Position numbers and translations under genes: made by a program. From Amphibalanus amphitrite (Eukaryota > Arthropoda > Thecostraca > Balanomorpha > Balanidae): a stretch of DNA of 64,000 nucleotides. The notes under the pieces were generated by a model, which saw nothing but the letters and a program-made list of their open reading frames with translations, ran no database searches and was not told the origin of the DNA. Shown here piece by piece: positions 1 to 11,190 of the stretch. Where the stretch lies: contig NW_024881533.1 of assembly GCF_019059575.1 (NCBI RefSeq), positions 124,001 to 188,000 on the forward strand. The letters are read 5' to 3'. Positions within the stretch are counted from its first letter, which is position 1; each line of letters opens with the position of its first letter.

Positions 1-1236
1 CGCGGGCAGAGGCGGCGCGGCGCTCCGGACGGCCTTATAAGGCCCGGCAGCCTTTCTGTCCACCTTGCCGCCCAGCTCTCTGCCCCATTTGGTCGAGCTG
101 TCGCGGCCGGGCCGAGTCGGGAGCGCGGCGCAAGAGCCGGCAGACATGAGCCATGTCAATGGAATGCGGCACCGGTCCCCCGCTCCGGGCTGACGCAATG
201 TACTGGGGGGGGGGGGGGGGGGGCAGGTGGTCCCGCCGCCCTGCTCACGGGTCTCGGGACGGGGGGGGGGGGGTGCAGCGGCCGTCACGACCAGGTGCAT
301 CACGCCCCCTGGTCGGACCGGGATGTTTGGTAATAGCAGCTGGAGCCGTCACGTGGTGGCGGTCCGGCAGAATCAGCTGTCCGTGTGCTGCAGCAGTCAG
401 AGCTTTCCTCCTCACGTGGGCCACAAGCATCTTGTGTAAAAGGTGAAAACACAAACTGGGCGCTATTTTAGTCGGGCTGCTGGTACACCAGCATTGTTTG
501 ATCGCTATACTGATTTATCTTACATCAAAAATTCGTGACAGTGGCTGCACGTCCTATTGTCGTGAACGGCCGGTAATCTCACCTTGCACTCTGCTGACTA
601 GCGGTAATACAATTATAGCAATATTTCATAAAAGTGATATGCAGTGGCCGCGTAGATCGTCCTTCATCCATCAGTGTCCGTCTACACATTGTTGTCTAAA
701 TTTAGGCGGAGGCCTCGCTGCAGTGCCCGCCAAGCCATGAACGGTGCTAGTGCGGCCCGCCGCCTGCCGTGTTGGACCCTAATTCCGGCAACACGGTCTC
801 ACTGGCGCAGTTAACCAAACCAAAAGCCTGATATTGCCAGGCCAGTTGATTTGCCCTTGCTGCGGCTGGTATTGCAGTGTGAGCCGCACATGTTTGTGGT
901 GCAACTGGCTTCCGGAACTGGCTGGGGCTAATGGGCTGAAATACTGCGAACTGGCACGGTCTACTTGGTTCTATTTTTCTTTATAGTGGAGCTTTGCTAT
1001 TCAATGCGACCATCTTCTTGTTAGGCCGGTTCCTACAGCCGTACTTGTTGGAAGATAATAACAGCATTCAGCACCTACCTGATTGGTTCTTCGCTTCTAG
1101 ATACTTCAATCGTAATCCACCTCACATTAAGTAGAACCTTTCATCAAATATGCCAGCGTCGCCTATTTGGATGGGAAATGCTGTCTTGTTTCGTGTGCTG
1201 CTCTACATCTTTGTGTCGGGCCGTGCTCGCCACCCG
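1..1236. other. GC-rich then mixed non-coding DNA
   Basis: No gene is recognised. The stretch holds two poly(G) runs (about 207-222 and 262-272) and a perfect 14-bp palindrome GGCCTTATAAGGCC at 31-44 with a TATAA core. The palindrome could be a core-promoter element, but nothing downstream looks like a first exon. The short open frames have no recognisable domain. Confidence 0.5.
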
Positions 1237-1333
1237 TACCGTGACCGTGGCTGTGCAGTAGTTGCTCCCAATCCGTGCCGTGGCTGTGCAGACTGCAACT
1301 GCTCGCCGCCCCCGGCGGTGCACTGTGCAGTTG
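1237..1333. repeat. 30-bp minisatellite, left part
   Basis: Diverged units of the form CCGTGCCGTGGCTGTGCAG plus TTGCTCCCAA. The same unit forms the array at 2267-2516. The two parts are separated by the LINE fragment and read as one array split by its insertion. Confidence 0.7.
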
Positions 1334-2266
1334 TTTATTTATTTATTTATTTGACATCGTAGGCTCATTCCACAAAAAATGGCTATTCCTGAACCAGGGT
1401 CGCAATATAAAATGATGGGTGTCATGGGAAAAACATACGCACGCACGCACACAGACAGACATTCGTTCGCAGTCACTCTCTCACAAACGTGTCGTCATGA
1501 AGTATTGCTAACGGTCGGCCGCCTGTTGTCGCAACAAGTGCCGGCGCAACTCTGCCTTGAACGCGCGCAGGTTCAGGTCACACATCGCCGGTGGTAGGCT
1601 ATTAAAAGCTGTCACGGCGGTAAAAAGGAATCGTCTCCTCCCGGACTCCGATTTGATTCTGGGCACATGTAGCATATCTATCTGTCTCGTGGCTCGCTGA
1701 TGTACGTCACGTCTATGCACTATTCTACTCGCGATTGACTCGGGCTGCGCAGTGACCAGCATACGTTTCAATAGGGTCAGCACATGGTATGAGTACATAT
1801 TACGCGCGGACAGCCATCCCAGGTCACGCAGGACGTCACTAACATGATCAAACTTCCGACGCCCCGATATCACACGGGCTGAGAAATTCAGCAGCTTTTG
1901 CAGACGTGCGAGCTGAGTGGCATTGCAGGAGCCGTACACACTGATACAATAGCGGATGAGCGAAATGACTAGACTTTGGACTAGGGTGGTGAGCGTCGAA
2001 TACGGTAAAATATGTCTAGAGTGACTCAATCCGATTAAAATACCTGTGCAGCGCCGGACGACATCATCGGTATGGGCGGCAAACGACATACATTGGTCAA
2101 ATACGACACCCAGATTCCGCACCGCGGGAGAGCCGGAGACAATGGCGCCCATAAAGTTGATGCTGACTGTTGGAAGCTGCCGGAGATTTTGACGAGTGCC
2201 GAGAACAATGAGCTGAGTTTTCTGAGCGTTGATTTTCATACCATTTTTGCCAAACCAGTTCGAGAG
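1334..2266 (-). mobile_element. 5'-truncated non-LTR retrotransposon (LINE)
   Basis: On the minus strand the element runs from about 2266 down to a 3' tail of AAATAAAT repeats at 1334-1352. It contains a reverse-transcriptase thumb/C-terminal coding fragment, a short 3' UTR, and the tail. Both flanks are the same 30-bp minisatellite: CAGTTG on the left and CTCCCAAC on the right together make the intact unit. The right border is therefore precise to a few bases. 5' truncation is typical of target-primed reverse transcription. The coding fragment points to the CR1/Jockey group; the exact clade is not resolved. Confidence 0.8.
1508..2266 (-). pseudogene. LINE reverse transcriptase, C-terminal fragment
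   Basis: An uninterrupted frame of about 253 codons on the minus strand that ends at its own stop. It begins in a segment with LSNWF..NGMKIN..KTQ, typical of the motif after the catalytic palm in LINE reverse transcriptases. Next comes NLGVVFDQ (the 'LGV.D' motif of the thumb), then the IRYCISVYG region, and a C-terminal FNSLPP..LRAFKAELRRHLL segment common in CR1/Jockey-group pol proteins. The endonuclease, the palm and the catalytic YxDD motif are absent because the copy is 5' truncated, so it cannot encode an active enzyme. The frame continues upstream into minisatellite sequence (to 2338); that part is not LINE protein. No frameshift is seen in the retained part, which suggests a fairly young copy. 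Confidence 0.8.
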
Positions 2267-2516
2267 CTCCCAACCCGTGCCGTGGTTGTGGGGAGCTGCT
2301 GCCCCCAGCCCGTGCCGTGGCTGTGCAGTTGCTCCCAACCCGTGCCGTGGCTGTGCAGCTGCTCCCAGCTCGTGCCGTGGCTATGCAGCTGCCCCCAGCC
2401 CGTGGCGCGGCGGTGCACTGTGCAGTTGCTCCCAACCCGTGCCGTGGCTGTGCAGCTGCTTCCAGCTCGTGCCGTGGCTATGCAGCTGCTCCCAGCCCGT
2501 GCCGTGACTGTGTTCG
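2267..2516. repeat. 30-bp minisatellite, right part
   Basis: About eight units of CCCGTGCCGTGGCTGTGCAG plus a TTGCTCCCAA or CTGCTCCCAG variant. Because 30 is a multiple of three, several frames on both strands stay open. These open frames are not treated as genes. Confidence 0.85.
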
Positions 2517-4714
2517 CCGCCGGTGCCGTGTCCGCGGGGAGCTGTTGCTGTCGAGGCTGAGCTGCCGCCCCCGCCCCCGCCCCCGCCGGCCGGGACGGGT
2601 CGCCCGTTGTCACGCAACCGCCGGCGCTGGCGTGTCGGTCACTGTCGCCTTGTCGTCCGGCGGACGGCGGACGGTTGCCAGGGCGACCGGTTGCCGGGTG
2701 GCGGCGGCGGCGGGATCTGAGGGAGACGGTACGGCTGCCGCCAGAAACCGGCGGCCATTGGCGTCACACACACCAGACCGAGGTGCCGGGCCCCGCTGCC
2801 GGCCCCACGGGACTGGTAGCGGGCAGCACGCCCTCCAAAACTGGCACTGAGGCCGTCCATAACCGGCACGGAGCCTGTGGGAGGATTGGAGGCGGTGGCA
2901 GCGGCTGACCGGCCGCTCTGGCCGCGCTGCTCTGTGTTACCCGATGGCTGCCCGCATTGTGGAGCTGTCTGCTGATGTCTGCCCGCGTTGAAGAGATGTC
3001 TGCTGATGTCTGCCGGCGCCGTCTGGAGCTTGTTCGCTGACGTGTGTCCGTGTCCTGTCTGCCGTCCATTGCCCACTGTCCTCTTGTGACTTATCCGCTG
3101 CTGTCTTGTTTGCTGCCCTCTGTAGGTCTTGTTCCCTGCCCCTGCCCGCAGTCCCTTGTCTGTCCTCTATCCCCTACCCCTGGCGCTGGTTCCTCCGTCC
3201 CCTGCAGCCCCTGACTGTCCTCTCGCTGCTCCCTCTGCACTAACTGCAGCCCCTGTCTGCGGCGCGGATTCCTAACGGTGCCGGCTCGGCGGCGGCGGCG
3301 CCCAAGGTCGCGGACGTGTCGTCTGCCGTCTGCACTGACTGTGCACGATGCACGGCCAGCCCTGCACCGTGCACACTGCACGGACGACGTGCCGGCGCGC
3401 GCGCCACCGCTCACGCTCGGCACTGGTGCATGGTGCGGCTCACTGCGAGCGGCCATCACCACTGCAGCTGCCCCTGTGACAACCGACCTTACCTGTCAAT
3501 GTCGGTCTGGGAAAGGTTTTTAGAATGTGACATTTCATTTTCTGGTTTGAACGGGATGATGGGTGATGCTTGATAAAGAAATTAATGTGAATTTATTGAC
3601 CTATTGCTTGCCCCATCTCTGCAACTATTCCAACCTAAGTATATGGCCATTTTTGTGCAACCTTTCTACGACACATTAGCTTTGGAATTAGGGCGGTCTA
3701 TCCAGCAGGCAGCAGCTGAGCCGGCACGCTGAGTACCTACGTGCATTGTGCGACACGCATCGCTGACGCATCAGTCGGGCTGTGAGGAGCGAACGCTGAG
3801 AAGGTCGGCTGTTGTGAGCGGGCTCTGCTGACAGCCGCAGTCTGGAGGCTGCAGTCTGCAGTCTGTCCGTAGCCTGTACTACCAGTACCACCTCAGTCTT
3901 AGTCGTTCCCGAGTGAAGAGGCGACACTGGTAGGCCTAGACGGGCTTAGCACAATGTCAGAGGGGATCATAAAGGAACGAGTGTTTCGTGGTGTCGTTAT
4001 TGGGCGTGCAGTTGGGCGACACTCACCGATCGTTTGTTACTAAGGCCAGCCCCGCTGCCGAGGGGTCAGGTAGGCTCAGCTGTATATACAGGGGCAGACG
4101 GGCTTCTGTGTGCTGTCCAGTGTCCAGGGCACACTTGCACAGTGCACACCCAGATGCCCTTGCTACCTGGCCCACTGGCACTGCCAGTCTATCAGGTCGG
4201 TTTGCTCCCTAGTCCCTATGGCTGTCGGCTCGGTCTGTTTGCCTGAACTCGATTCGCTGCCAAGCTGGACTGGCTTCACCGAGCGCTTCGGGCTGAATGA
4301 ACCGCCCGAAGACCGAACAGATCACTGGGAACTTGACGCCTGAGCAGTTGCGGTAGCATGGACGGCTGTCACGTTGTAGATGACAGCTGCATGTGTTGTT
4401 GGGAATGCGATAGTCACAATAAATCACCGAGAAATGGACCTCAACTTTGTCTTATGCTCTCCTCTCCAGTTCTAGTGTGTTGCTGTTGTCTGCCAGGCAC
4501 TCCGTCTCCGCCCTGTTTCGGCTGTGGGCTGTGGTCTCCCGGCACCCAAGGTCTCGCGTTATCCTTGTCCACTGGCCGCGGGGTATATGGTGACGTTCTG
4601 AGCGGCGCCGGCCATGGGGGCCACATCCGGCCGCACCGGATGTGGCTGCGCCGCCGCCGGATGTCGGCTATTGGCCAATGCGTCCGGCCGCGCCGCGCCG
4701 CGCCGGGACGGGCC
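2517..4714. other. GC-rich non-coding DNA
   Basis: No recognisable gene or transposon end. 2520-3480 is very GC-rich with CCCCGC and CGG runs; 3490-4714 is of mixed composition. Open frames here lack motifs and overlap one another on both strands, as expected from GC-rich sequence. Confidence 0.5.
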
Positions 4715-5710
4715 GGTGCCGCGGAGGCCGCGGACGGGCCACGGTAACATACCCCGGGCCACGGGCCGACACACGGTGCCGCCGGGATGGGCCGGGAACG
4801 GGCCACGGCAGTATACCCCGGGCCACGGGCCGACACACTGTGCCGCGGGGATGAGCCGGGGCCGACACACGGCAAGGACGGGCCAGGGGCCGACACACTG
4901 TGCCGCAGAGGCCGGGGACGGGCCACGGTAACATACCCCGGGCCACGGACCGACACACTGTGCCGCAGAGGCCGGGAACGGGCCACGGCAACATACCCCG
5001 GGCCACGGACCGACACACTGTGCCGCAGAGGCCGGGAACGGGCCACGGCAACATACCCCGGGCCACGGACCGACACACTGTGCCGCAGAGGCCGGGAACG
5101 GGCCACGGCAACATACCCCGGGCCACGGACCGACACACTGTGCCGCGGGGATGAGCCGGGGCCGACACACGGCAGCATAACCCACCCGGGCCACGGACCG
5201 ACACACTGTGCCGCGGGGATGAGCCGGGGCCGACACACGGCAAGGACGGGCCAGGGGCCGACACACTGTGCCGCAGAGGCCGGGGACGGGCCACGGTAAC
5301 ATACCCCGGGCCACGGACCGACACACTGTGCCGCAGAGGCCGGGAACGGGCCACGGCAACATACCCCGGGCCACGGACCGACACACTGTGCCGCAGAGGC
5401 CGGGAACGGGCCACGGCAACATACCCCGGGCCACGGGCCGACACACTGTGCCGCAGAGGCCGGGAACGGGCCACGGCAACATACCCCGGGCCACGGGCCG
5501 ACACACTGTGCCGCAGAGGCCGGGAACGGGCCACGGCAACATACCCCGGGCCACGGACCGACACACTGTGCCGCAGAGGCCGGGAACGGGCCACGGCAAC
5601 ATACCCCGGGCCACGGACCGACACACTGTGCCGCAGAGGCCGGGAACGGGCCACGGCAACATACCCCGGGCCACGGACCGACACACTGTGTTGCGGGGAT
5701 GAGCCAGGGC
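4715..5710. repeat. 60-bp satellite array, about 16 units
   Basis: The unit contains CCGACACACTGTGCCGC, a GGCCGGGAACGGGCCACGG segment, and ACATACCCCGGGCCACG, and repeats exactly every 60 bases. Most units differ at one to three positions. A variant block (GCGGGGATGAGCCGGGG through GGCAAGGACGGGCCAGGGG) occurs at about 4843 and again at about 5211, so part of the array was duplicated as a block of about 368 bp. The long minus-strand frames (up to 464 codons, 20-residue repeats) follow from a period divisible by three. Confidence 0.95.
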
Positions 5711-6526
5711 CTACGCGGGCAGATACACGGCAGGGCCGGGACACGCAGGTCACACAGGCGAAGATCTGGCAGCCATGATGATTTACATGGTCCGACGCCG
5801 ACGACGACAGCCTGCTGCCGGGAACGAAACGACATAATCGCGGCATTATAAAGGCGGACTGACTGCCGGCGTTCTGCGTTGATTTATCGTCCATACACGT
5901 TCATAGCGCGGACGACTGGGGGTCTTGAAGGACCCACCTTTGGAAAAACATATCTGCGTTCCAGAAGGCTGTCACGCATAGTTTCAGATTCGTTGCCACA
6001 CAATTTGAGCTGTGCGGCCTAAGATGTCTCGCGAGATTCACACAAGCCTCAACGCTCAGAATGTGAACGTTATTGCCTAATGCCTGAATCGGGTTGCGAT
6101 GCTGCACAGTGCACAGTGCACACACATTAGCCGGTGCGCAGCTGGTTGTCCTGTCTGAGGGAGGACCGGGCCGGAGCTGCCTGGCTGTTGCCACCCGCCG
6201 CCACTGCTGTCGGATGGTGCGTGTGTCGGCGGTCGGCGGCGGCGGCGGCGGCGGCGGCTGGGAGCACCGACCCCGCTCCCCTCGGCCCGGGAGCCAGTCG
6301 CACGCTGCACGCGCCTCTGGCCGGGGACAATGAACCCGCGTGGCGCGGCGCGGCGGCCGGACGCGCGTGCCGCCTCTTCCCGCCCCGCCGCGCCGGGGCC
6401 GACGGCAGCCGACAGGACAGGACAGGACGCGCGCCCAGAGACAGGACAGCGACACGGCGGCTCAGCCAGACAGGCGACAACGTCAGCGGTCAGCCACGCA
6501 GCTGCTGAGGCCACGGGACCCGTGCT
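5711..6526. other. Non-coding DNA after the satellite
   Basis: No gene recognised. A TATAAA lies at 5847-5852, and a (GGC)n stretch at about 6232-6258 keeps several frames open. Nothing else is supported. Confidence 0.4.
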
Positions 6527-6665
6527 CTGGCGACATGACACGGACTGGGGCGACAGGACACGGACTGGGGCGACAGGACACGGACTGGGGCCACAGGGCC
6601 CGTGCTCTGGCGACAGGACACGGACTGGGGCGACAGAACACGGACTGGGGCGACAGAGCCCGTAC
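6527..6665. repeat. 20-bp minisatellite
   Basis: Seven or so units of CGACAGGACACGGACTGGGG, with a variant unit CCACAGGGCCCGTGCTCTGG occurring twice. The array ends about 15 bp before the transposon that starts at 6682. Confidence 0.85.
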
Positions 6666-6681
6666 CTGTGCTCGGACGCTG

Positions 6682-8332
6682 CACAGTGGCCCTTTTTCAG
6701 AATTAGCACGCATAAATTCAAAATATTTTTTCTCTTCTTTTGAGTAAAAAGCAGTCTAATCGTGTGCAAAACATTCCAAACTATCCGATAGTGCCATTTT
6801 TACCTCCTAAAAAATAATTATCTTTGGTAAAACTGACCGCAAAATCGAAGTTTGTCGAGAGGCGCGCGGACACCACCGGCGGACCCTAAAAAGTAGGGTG
6901 AGATGAACATCTTGTACATCTTGAACATTTGTAAGGCTTTCGGTGAGAAAATATTAAAAATTAGTGGCATGACTGTGGAGCTGAATTTACGTAGAAGCCC
7001 TAGAAACCACAATTTTCATTGTATAAACTTAAATAGACCACTTTTGCCGAATATTGTGGACATAATAACAGGACAATTATTAACTGGAGATGGCGGCATA
7101 CATATGAAGCTTTATGTTAAGTAGCACACTCTGGAACATGTCGTATTATACATCGTTCGAATCGCCGATCTCTTCTGACCATGTCCACCAAAGGGCATCG
7201 CGCCATTTTGCGCCATTTTGCTTCTACGGTGGATAATGTGAGCCAGTTCAGTCCGCGAGCGGCTGTGGCTCCTGTTCGATACGACTAAGCTCATTGACCT
7301 GGCTCGAAGCTGGTGTCACCTGGTGTGCGCCTAAATGTGGCTTGACTTTTGCCATAAGATGTGCTTATTGAAATGTCATGTAGGCATAACGCTGTGCTCA
7401 AGAAAAACTGTCCGATTTCTTGTCGCGTTTGATGTCCAAGCCGCACAAGTCCCGTGGTCGGCTAAAGATCTAACGTCAAAAGCGCCTATGTGTTTGTATT
7501 GTTCGCGTCGCGCTGACCTTAGTTGCTGCCCGGCCGGGGCCGACTAACGGTGGCTGGCAACAGCTGTAGATGCGGTCACGTGACGCCCTGGGGCGTCCTG
7601 GCTAGTGGTGTCAATCGGTTACCGAAAAATTCGGTTATCGAAAAGATGTGCTGACCGATTCGGTAATCGGTCGGTCAGGCCCCCCAAATATCGGACATTT
7701 TCGGTCACCCTGTCAGTAAAACCATTTTCAAAAAGAGAAAGCATTCCATTTTTACCTAGTTAAATGCAATGTACCCTTAGCCAATTTACCATGCAATCTA
7801 CCCTTAGCAATGTAACTTCTACCACAAAAAAATGTATTTTGCAGTGGCTAAGAATTGACTGAATTTGGACTGAAATGCTATTTCCCATTATTTTCTATCA
7901 GAATTTACCAAATTATTTAATTTGGGGGTAAAATAATAGCAACTAGAATTTCGGTCAAATTTTGGCTTGGGATGTTATCGGTCGGTATTCGGTCGGAAAT
8001 GTTTCCCAAAATTCGGTTTCGGTCGGTATCGGTCAGCCATTTTTTGCAAAATGACACCACTAGTCCTGGCGGTCAGTGCAGCGCGGTCGGCTGGCGGGCT
8101 CGCCACACTTGCATTCGGAGCGGCCTGGGCCGGCGGGCGAGCCGTGCGAACGTGCGCCAAATCTTGGGCCGAGCGGCCTGTCGCTGTTGGGCCGAATCTC
8201 CTTGGGCAGTTCTTTTCTTTTCTTCTCTTTGCATTGGCAGGGAATACGTCCTTGATCACGTGGTGATGTCTTGCACCACTTTCAGGTAATGTGGGAATTA
8301 ATGCGTGCTAATTCTGAAAAAGGGCCACTGTG
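6682..8332. mobile_element. DNA transposon with CACAGTG ends, Transib-like, non-autonomous
   Basis: The ends are inverted repeats of 38 bp with one mismatch: 6682-6719 begins CACAGTGGCCCTTTTTCAG and 8295-8332 is its reverse complement. They are bordered by a perfect 5-bp duplication CGCTG (6677-6681 and 8333-8337). A 5-bp GC-rich target duplication and ends starting CAC are known properties of the Transib superfamily and of RAG-type transposition. The family assignment is an inference from the termini alone. The interior (1651 bp, including a nested 460-bp hAT MITE and its duplication) has no transposase-like frame, so this copy would depend on an enzyme made elsewhere. Confidence 0.7.
7603..8062. 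mobile_element. hAT-type MITE, 460 bp
   Basis: Terminal inverted repeats TAGTGGTGTCA (7603-7613) and TGACACCACTA (8052-8062) are flanked by a perfect 8-bp duplication GTCCTGGC (7595-7602 and 8063-8070). Subterminal repeats of the type TCGGTNNTCGGTC are present at both ends. An 8-bp target duplication with such ends is diagnostic of hAT elements. There is no coding capacity. Confidence 0.9.
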
Positions 8333-8337
8333 CGCTG

Positions 8338-10289
8338 AGGCAGCTCCGGCCGGACAGATAACGGAGACTCGAATTCTAGCCATGACCTCTGATATGCAAG
8401 GACAGTGAAGTGCGCAGTCGTCCGGATGAGTGTTCAATTGAATGTCTTTATCTGGCACCAACTTTGAGTTGGCACCAACTTCGAGTTTATTATTTGCTTT
8501 AAAAAATAAATGCTTTAGAATCAAGAGACGGTCTTGCCGGATCCAATACGTATAACATTCGAATAACTTACCTCCATGTTGCGGAGATTTACGAACACTG
8601 TAATGGTCTATTGCCCACCCCGTGCTAGTGTTGGTGCGATCTGGCCCATTCGAATCGAACACCGCTACTACCCAGTACTCAGTGTCGGTACTGACATGCC
8701 TAAAATGCTAGAATGCTCAAAATGCTCGGCAAAAGCTCAGCATCCAACACTTTGACTCGCTCCCCCGCACCTCGATTTTATACAAACTTGAAACTTATTC
8801 ATGAATATCTGGTGAAGGTTAGCAGATCTCGGTTTTGGTAGGCGATTTAAACTGATTATCCTTGCACCATTTAAGAATCGCGAATTTTATTCGGTCTGTG
8901 ATTTCCAAGCCGTTTGTCCGAGCCTGGCTTCAGCTCGTTGGTCAAATTCCTGACAGGGCGACGCCCCGTCCTTCTGCGAGCCGAGCCTGGTTCCAGAGCC
9001 TTCCGACGTCCGACCGGCGCGGGCCCAGACGGCGGCGCCGGGCCCGGGCAGACGGACCCGGCGGACCCTCCGCCGCCGCCGGCCAACCCTTTCACTTGTT
9101 GCTATGCGGCCGGCCGCCGCCCCCGGGGAGCGCCCCTGTTTGCTCGCCGGCCCGACCGCCGTCACGTGACCGTTCACCGGCGCTCCGGCCGGCGGGGAGG
9201 GGAGGGGCGAGGGGCCGCAGACCGGGGCACTGCTAGTCGGACCGCGGCCCGCGGGCGCCGGCCCCAGCACGCATGCTGCGAGGGCAGATCGGGGGAGGGG
9301 GGGGGGGGCGTCCGGCCCGGTTGTTGACGACGGAGACGCCGGCGCCATCCCCGCCTCGGGGGTCGGCCGGGAGTCAACAACTCGGCCGCCCTGTGAGGGC
9401 TCTCCAGTCTCCACGCCGCCCTGTGAGGGTGCTCCGGAGACCCCGAAGTTCTGTAACGATGCAGGGAGTCGGATGACAAATAAAGTTGGCCGGGCACGAC
9501 TATGGCCATGGCTGTGATTTCGATGATATGTGTTTTGTGTAATGTCCATAACGGGCGACCCCTGAACGTTCCTGTCCTGAACAGCATGTATTTAATTCGT
9601 TTCTGGAGATGACATTGGGAAATTCCTTCTGATGTAGGTGAAGGTGTGGGCTTGCTTCTTAATAAAATTGTTTCACTATGCATTCTGTCATTTATTGCTT
9701 TATTTTGTTCAAATCGGAAATAATAGATAGAAAAACACGAAGCATTAAATAGATTTTGTTTAAAAGATCGCATAATTGATGATGATGAAAAATAATCTGA
9801 TAATATGCCTTATGGCGAAAGCTAATCCCATTTTTTGCGGTCTCAAAATGTATCAAAATTCAACGTTATGTTATTGATCATATATTTCTTTTTGTACCAA
9901 ACACCAGGATAAAATTATCTTCACTTAAATAATATCGAAATTTAATTTTGTCTCATCCTTGTTTGCTCATCCTTGTTGTCTGGTTTCATGCTGCTCATTG
10001 CTCATCCTAGCAGCCTTCGGCGTCATCAGCGAGAAAGCTGGACGGATCACTGAGCCTGCAGTCGAGTGAGCTCCAGTGTCCAGTACCATCCCATCTGCTG
10101 TCCGACAACGGCTCGGTTTGAGCGCCCGCCGCCGCCGCCGGCCGTTCCCAGCGCTATCAGCTGACTGACGGGACGCGTTGCCATGGAAACCATCGGTGCC
10201 CGGGTCCAAATTGAATAATGGTGCTGGCCGGGCGGCGCGTGGCCCGGCGCGGCGCCGTGGGGCGGTCAGCTGCGCCGTCCCGGCCGACG
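8338..10289. other. Non-coding DNA, GC-rich block then AT-rich block
   Basis: 8900-9470 is GC-rich with poly(G) near 9300; 9480-9960 is AT-rich. No exon or transposon border is recognised. Overlapping frames of up to 220 codons in the GC-rich block have no motif. Confidence 0.4.
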
Positions 10290-10555
10290 CGCCAGCTGTC
10301 CGTCTCCCGACCATTGACCGACGGACGGACCGACCGACCCACAGACCAATGAGCGGCCACTGACCAGCGACCAAAGACCTACCACTAACCGACCCCGACC
10401 AATGACTGACCAAGACCGACCGATAAGCCGATCTCCGGTCACTGACCGATCGACCGACCTACCATCAACCAATGACCAAGCGCTGAATGACGGACAGACC
10501 GACCGACCGCTGACCGTCGACTGGCCGACCGCTGACCGTTTAGCAATGATCGCTG
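10290..10555. repeat. Degenerate GACCGACC-type repeat
   Basis: Irregular repetition of GACC, GACCGACC and ACTGACC words over about 265 bp, without a fixed unit length. It looks like an old, decayed tetranucleotide array. Confidence 0.6.
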
Positions 10556-10744
10556 ACAGGAGGTTGTCTATTGATCTCCGGTATCCGCCGAGCACGCTCG
10601 GAAAGGAGCATCAAACAAGCAAAATGTCAATTGTTTCCAATGTGCTTTTTTAATAATTTGATTTGATTAGGATTCAGGCACGTTCTCAACTTCACATGTC
10701 ATACGCGCCAACATACACGTAATGACGCCGATTTGTCATGCCGT

Positions 10745-10766
10745 GTCATGTCATGTCATGTCATGT
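10745..10766. repeat. (TCATG)n microsatellite
   Basis: Four to five copies of TCATG. Confidence 0.85.
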
Positions 10767-10932
10767 TATTGTGACCAGAATGTCCGATGTGATTACTCGT
10801 TGCATATAAACATATGGCGGTTGAAAGTGGCACGTCTTTTCAAAGACATCTGCTTAACATTTGATTGAAAAGGCCCATTCCATTCATACGATTATGTTCG
10901 GAGCAGGTCCAGTAGGTGTTTGAAATGTCCAG

Positions 10933-11190
10933 CCGGCTCTGCGCGGCGCAGTTCGGCTCGATGCCGCTTGTAGTGTCCGGTCCACCACAGCTGCTCTGGC
11001 TCTGCGCGGCGCAGGTCGGCTCGATGCCGCTTGTAGTGTCCGGTCCACCACAGCTGCTCCGGCTCTGCGCGGCGCAGTTCGGCTCGATGCCGCTGGTAGT
11101 GTCCGGTCCACCACAGCTTCTCTGGCTCTGCGCGGCGCAGTTCGGCTCGATGCCGCTTGTAGTGTCCGGTCCACCACAGCTGCTCTTGAC
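10933..11190. repeat. 63-bp minisatellite, four units
   Basis: Each unit starts GGCTCTGCGCGGCGCAGTTC, passes through GGCTCGATGCCGCTTGTAG, and ends CCACCACAGCTGCTCT. Units differ at only a few positions. The period is a multiple of three, so frames are open on both strands. No gene is inferred. Confidence 0.95.

Noticed and set aside
2072..2850. Overlapping frames rich in PVPWLCSC-type repeats
   Set aside because: Explained by the 30-bp minisatellite; both strands are open.
5847..5852. TATAAA downstream of the satellite as a promoter
   Set aside because: No initiator context, first exon or downstream gene supports it.
4441..5894. Minus-strand open frames of 464, 408 and 375 codons with 20-residue repeats
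   Set aside because: They are products of the 60-bp satellite period; several frames are open at once and no domain is present.
6682..8332. Reading the CACAGTG ends as genuine V(D)J recombination signals
   Set aside because: No good nonamer at 12 or 23 bp, and the sequence is an invertebrate-type intron; a transposon explains it.
8914..9327. 137-codon GC-rich frame as an upstream KAT7 exon
   Set aside because: No similarity to the zinc-finger or preceding MYST segments and no matching splice phase.
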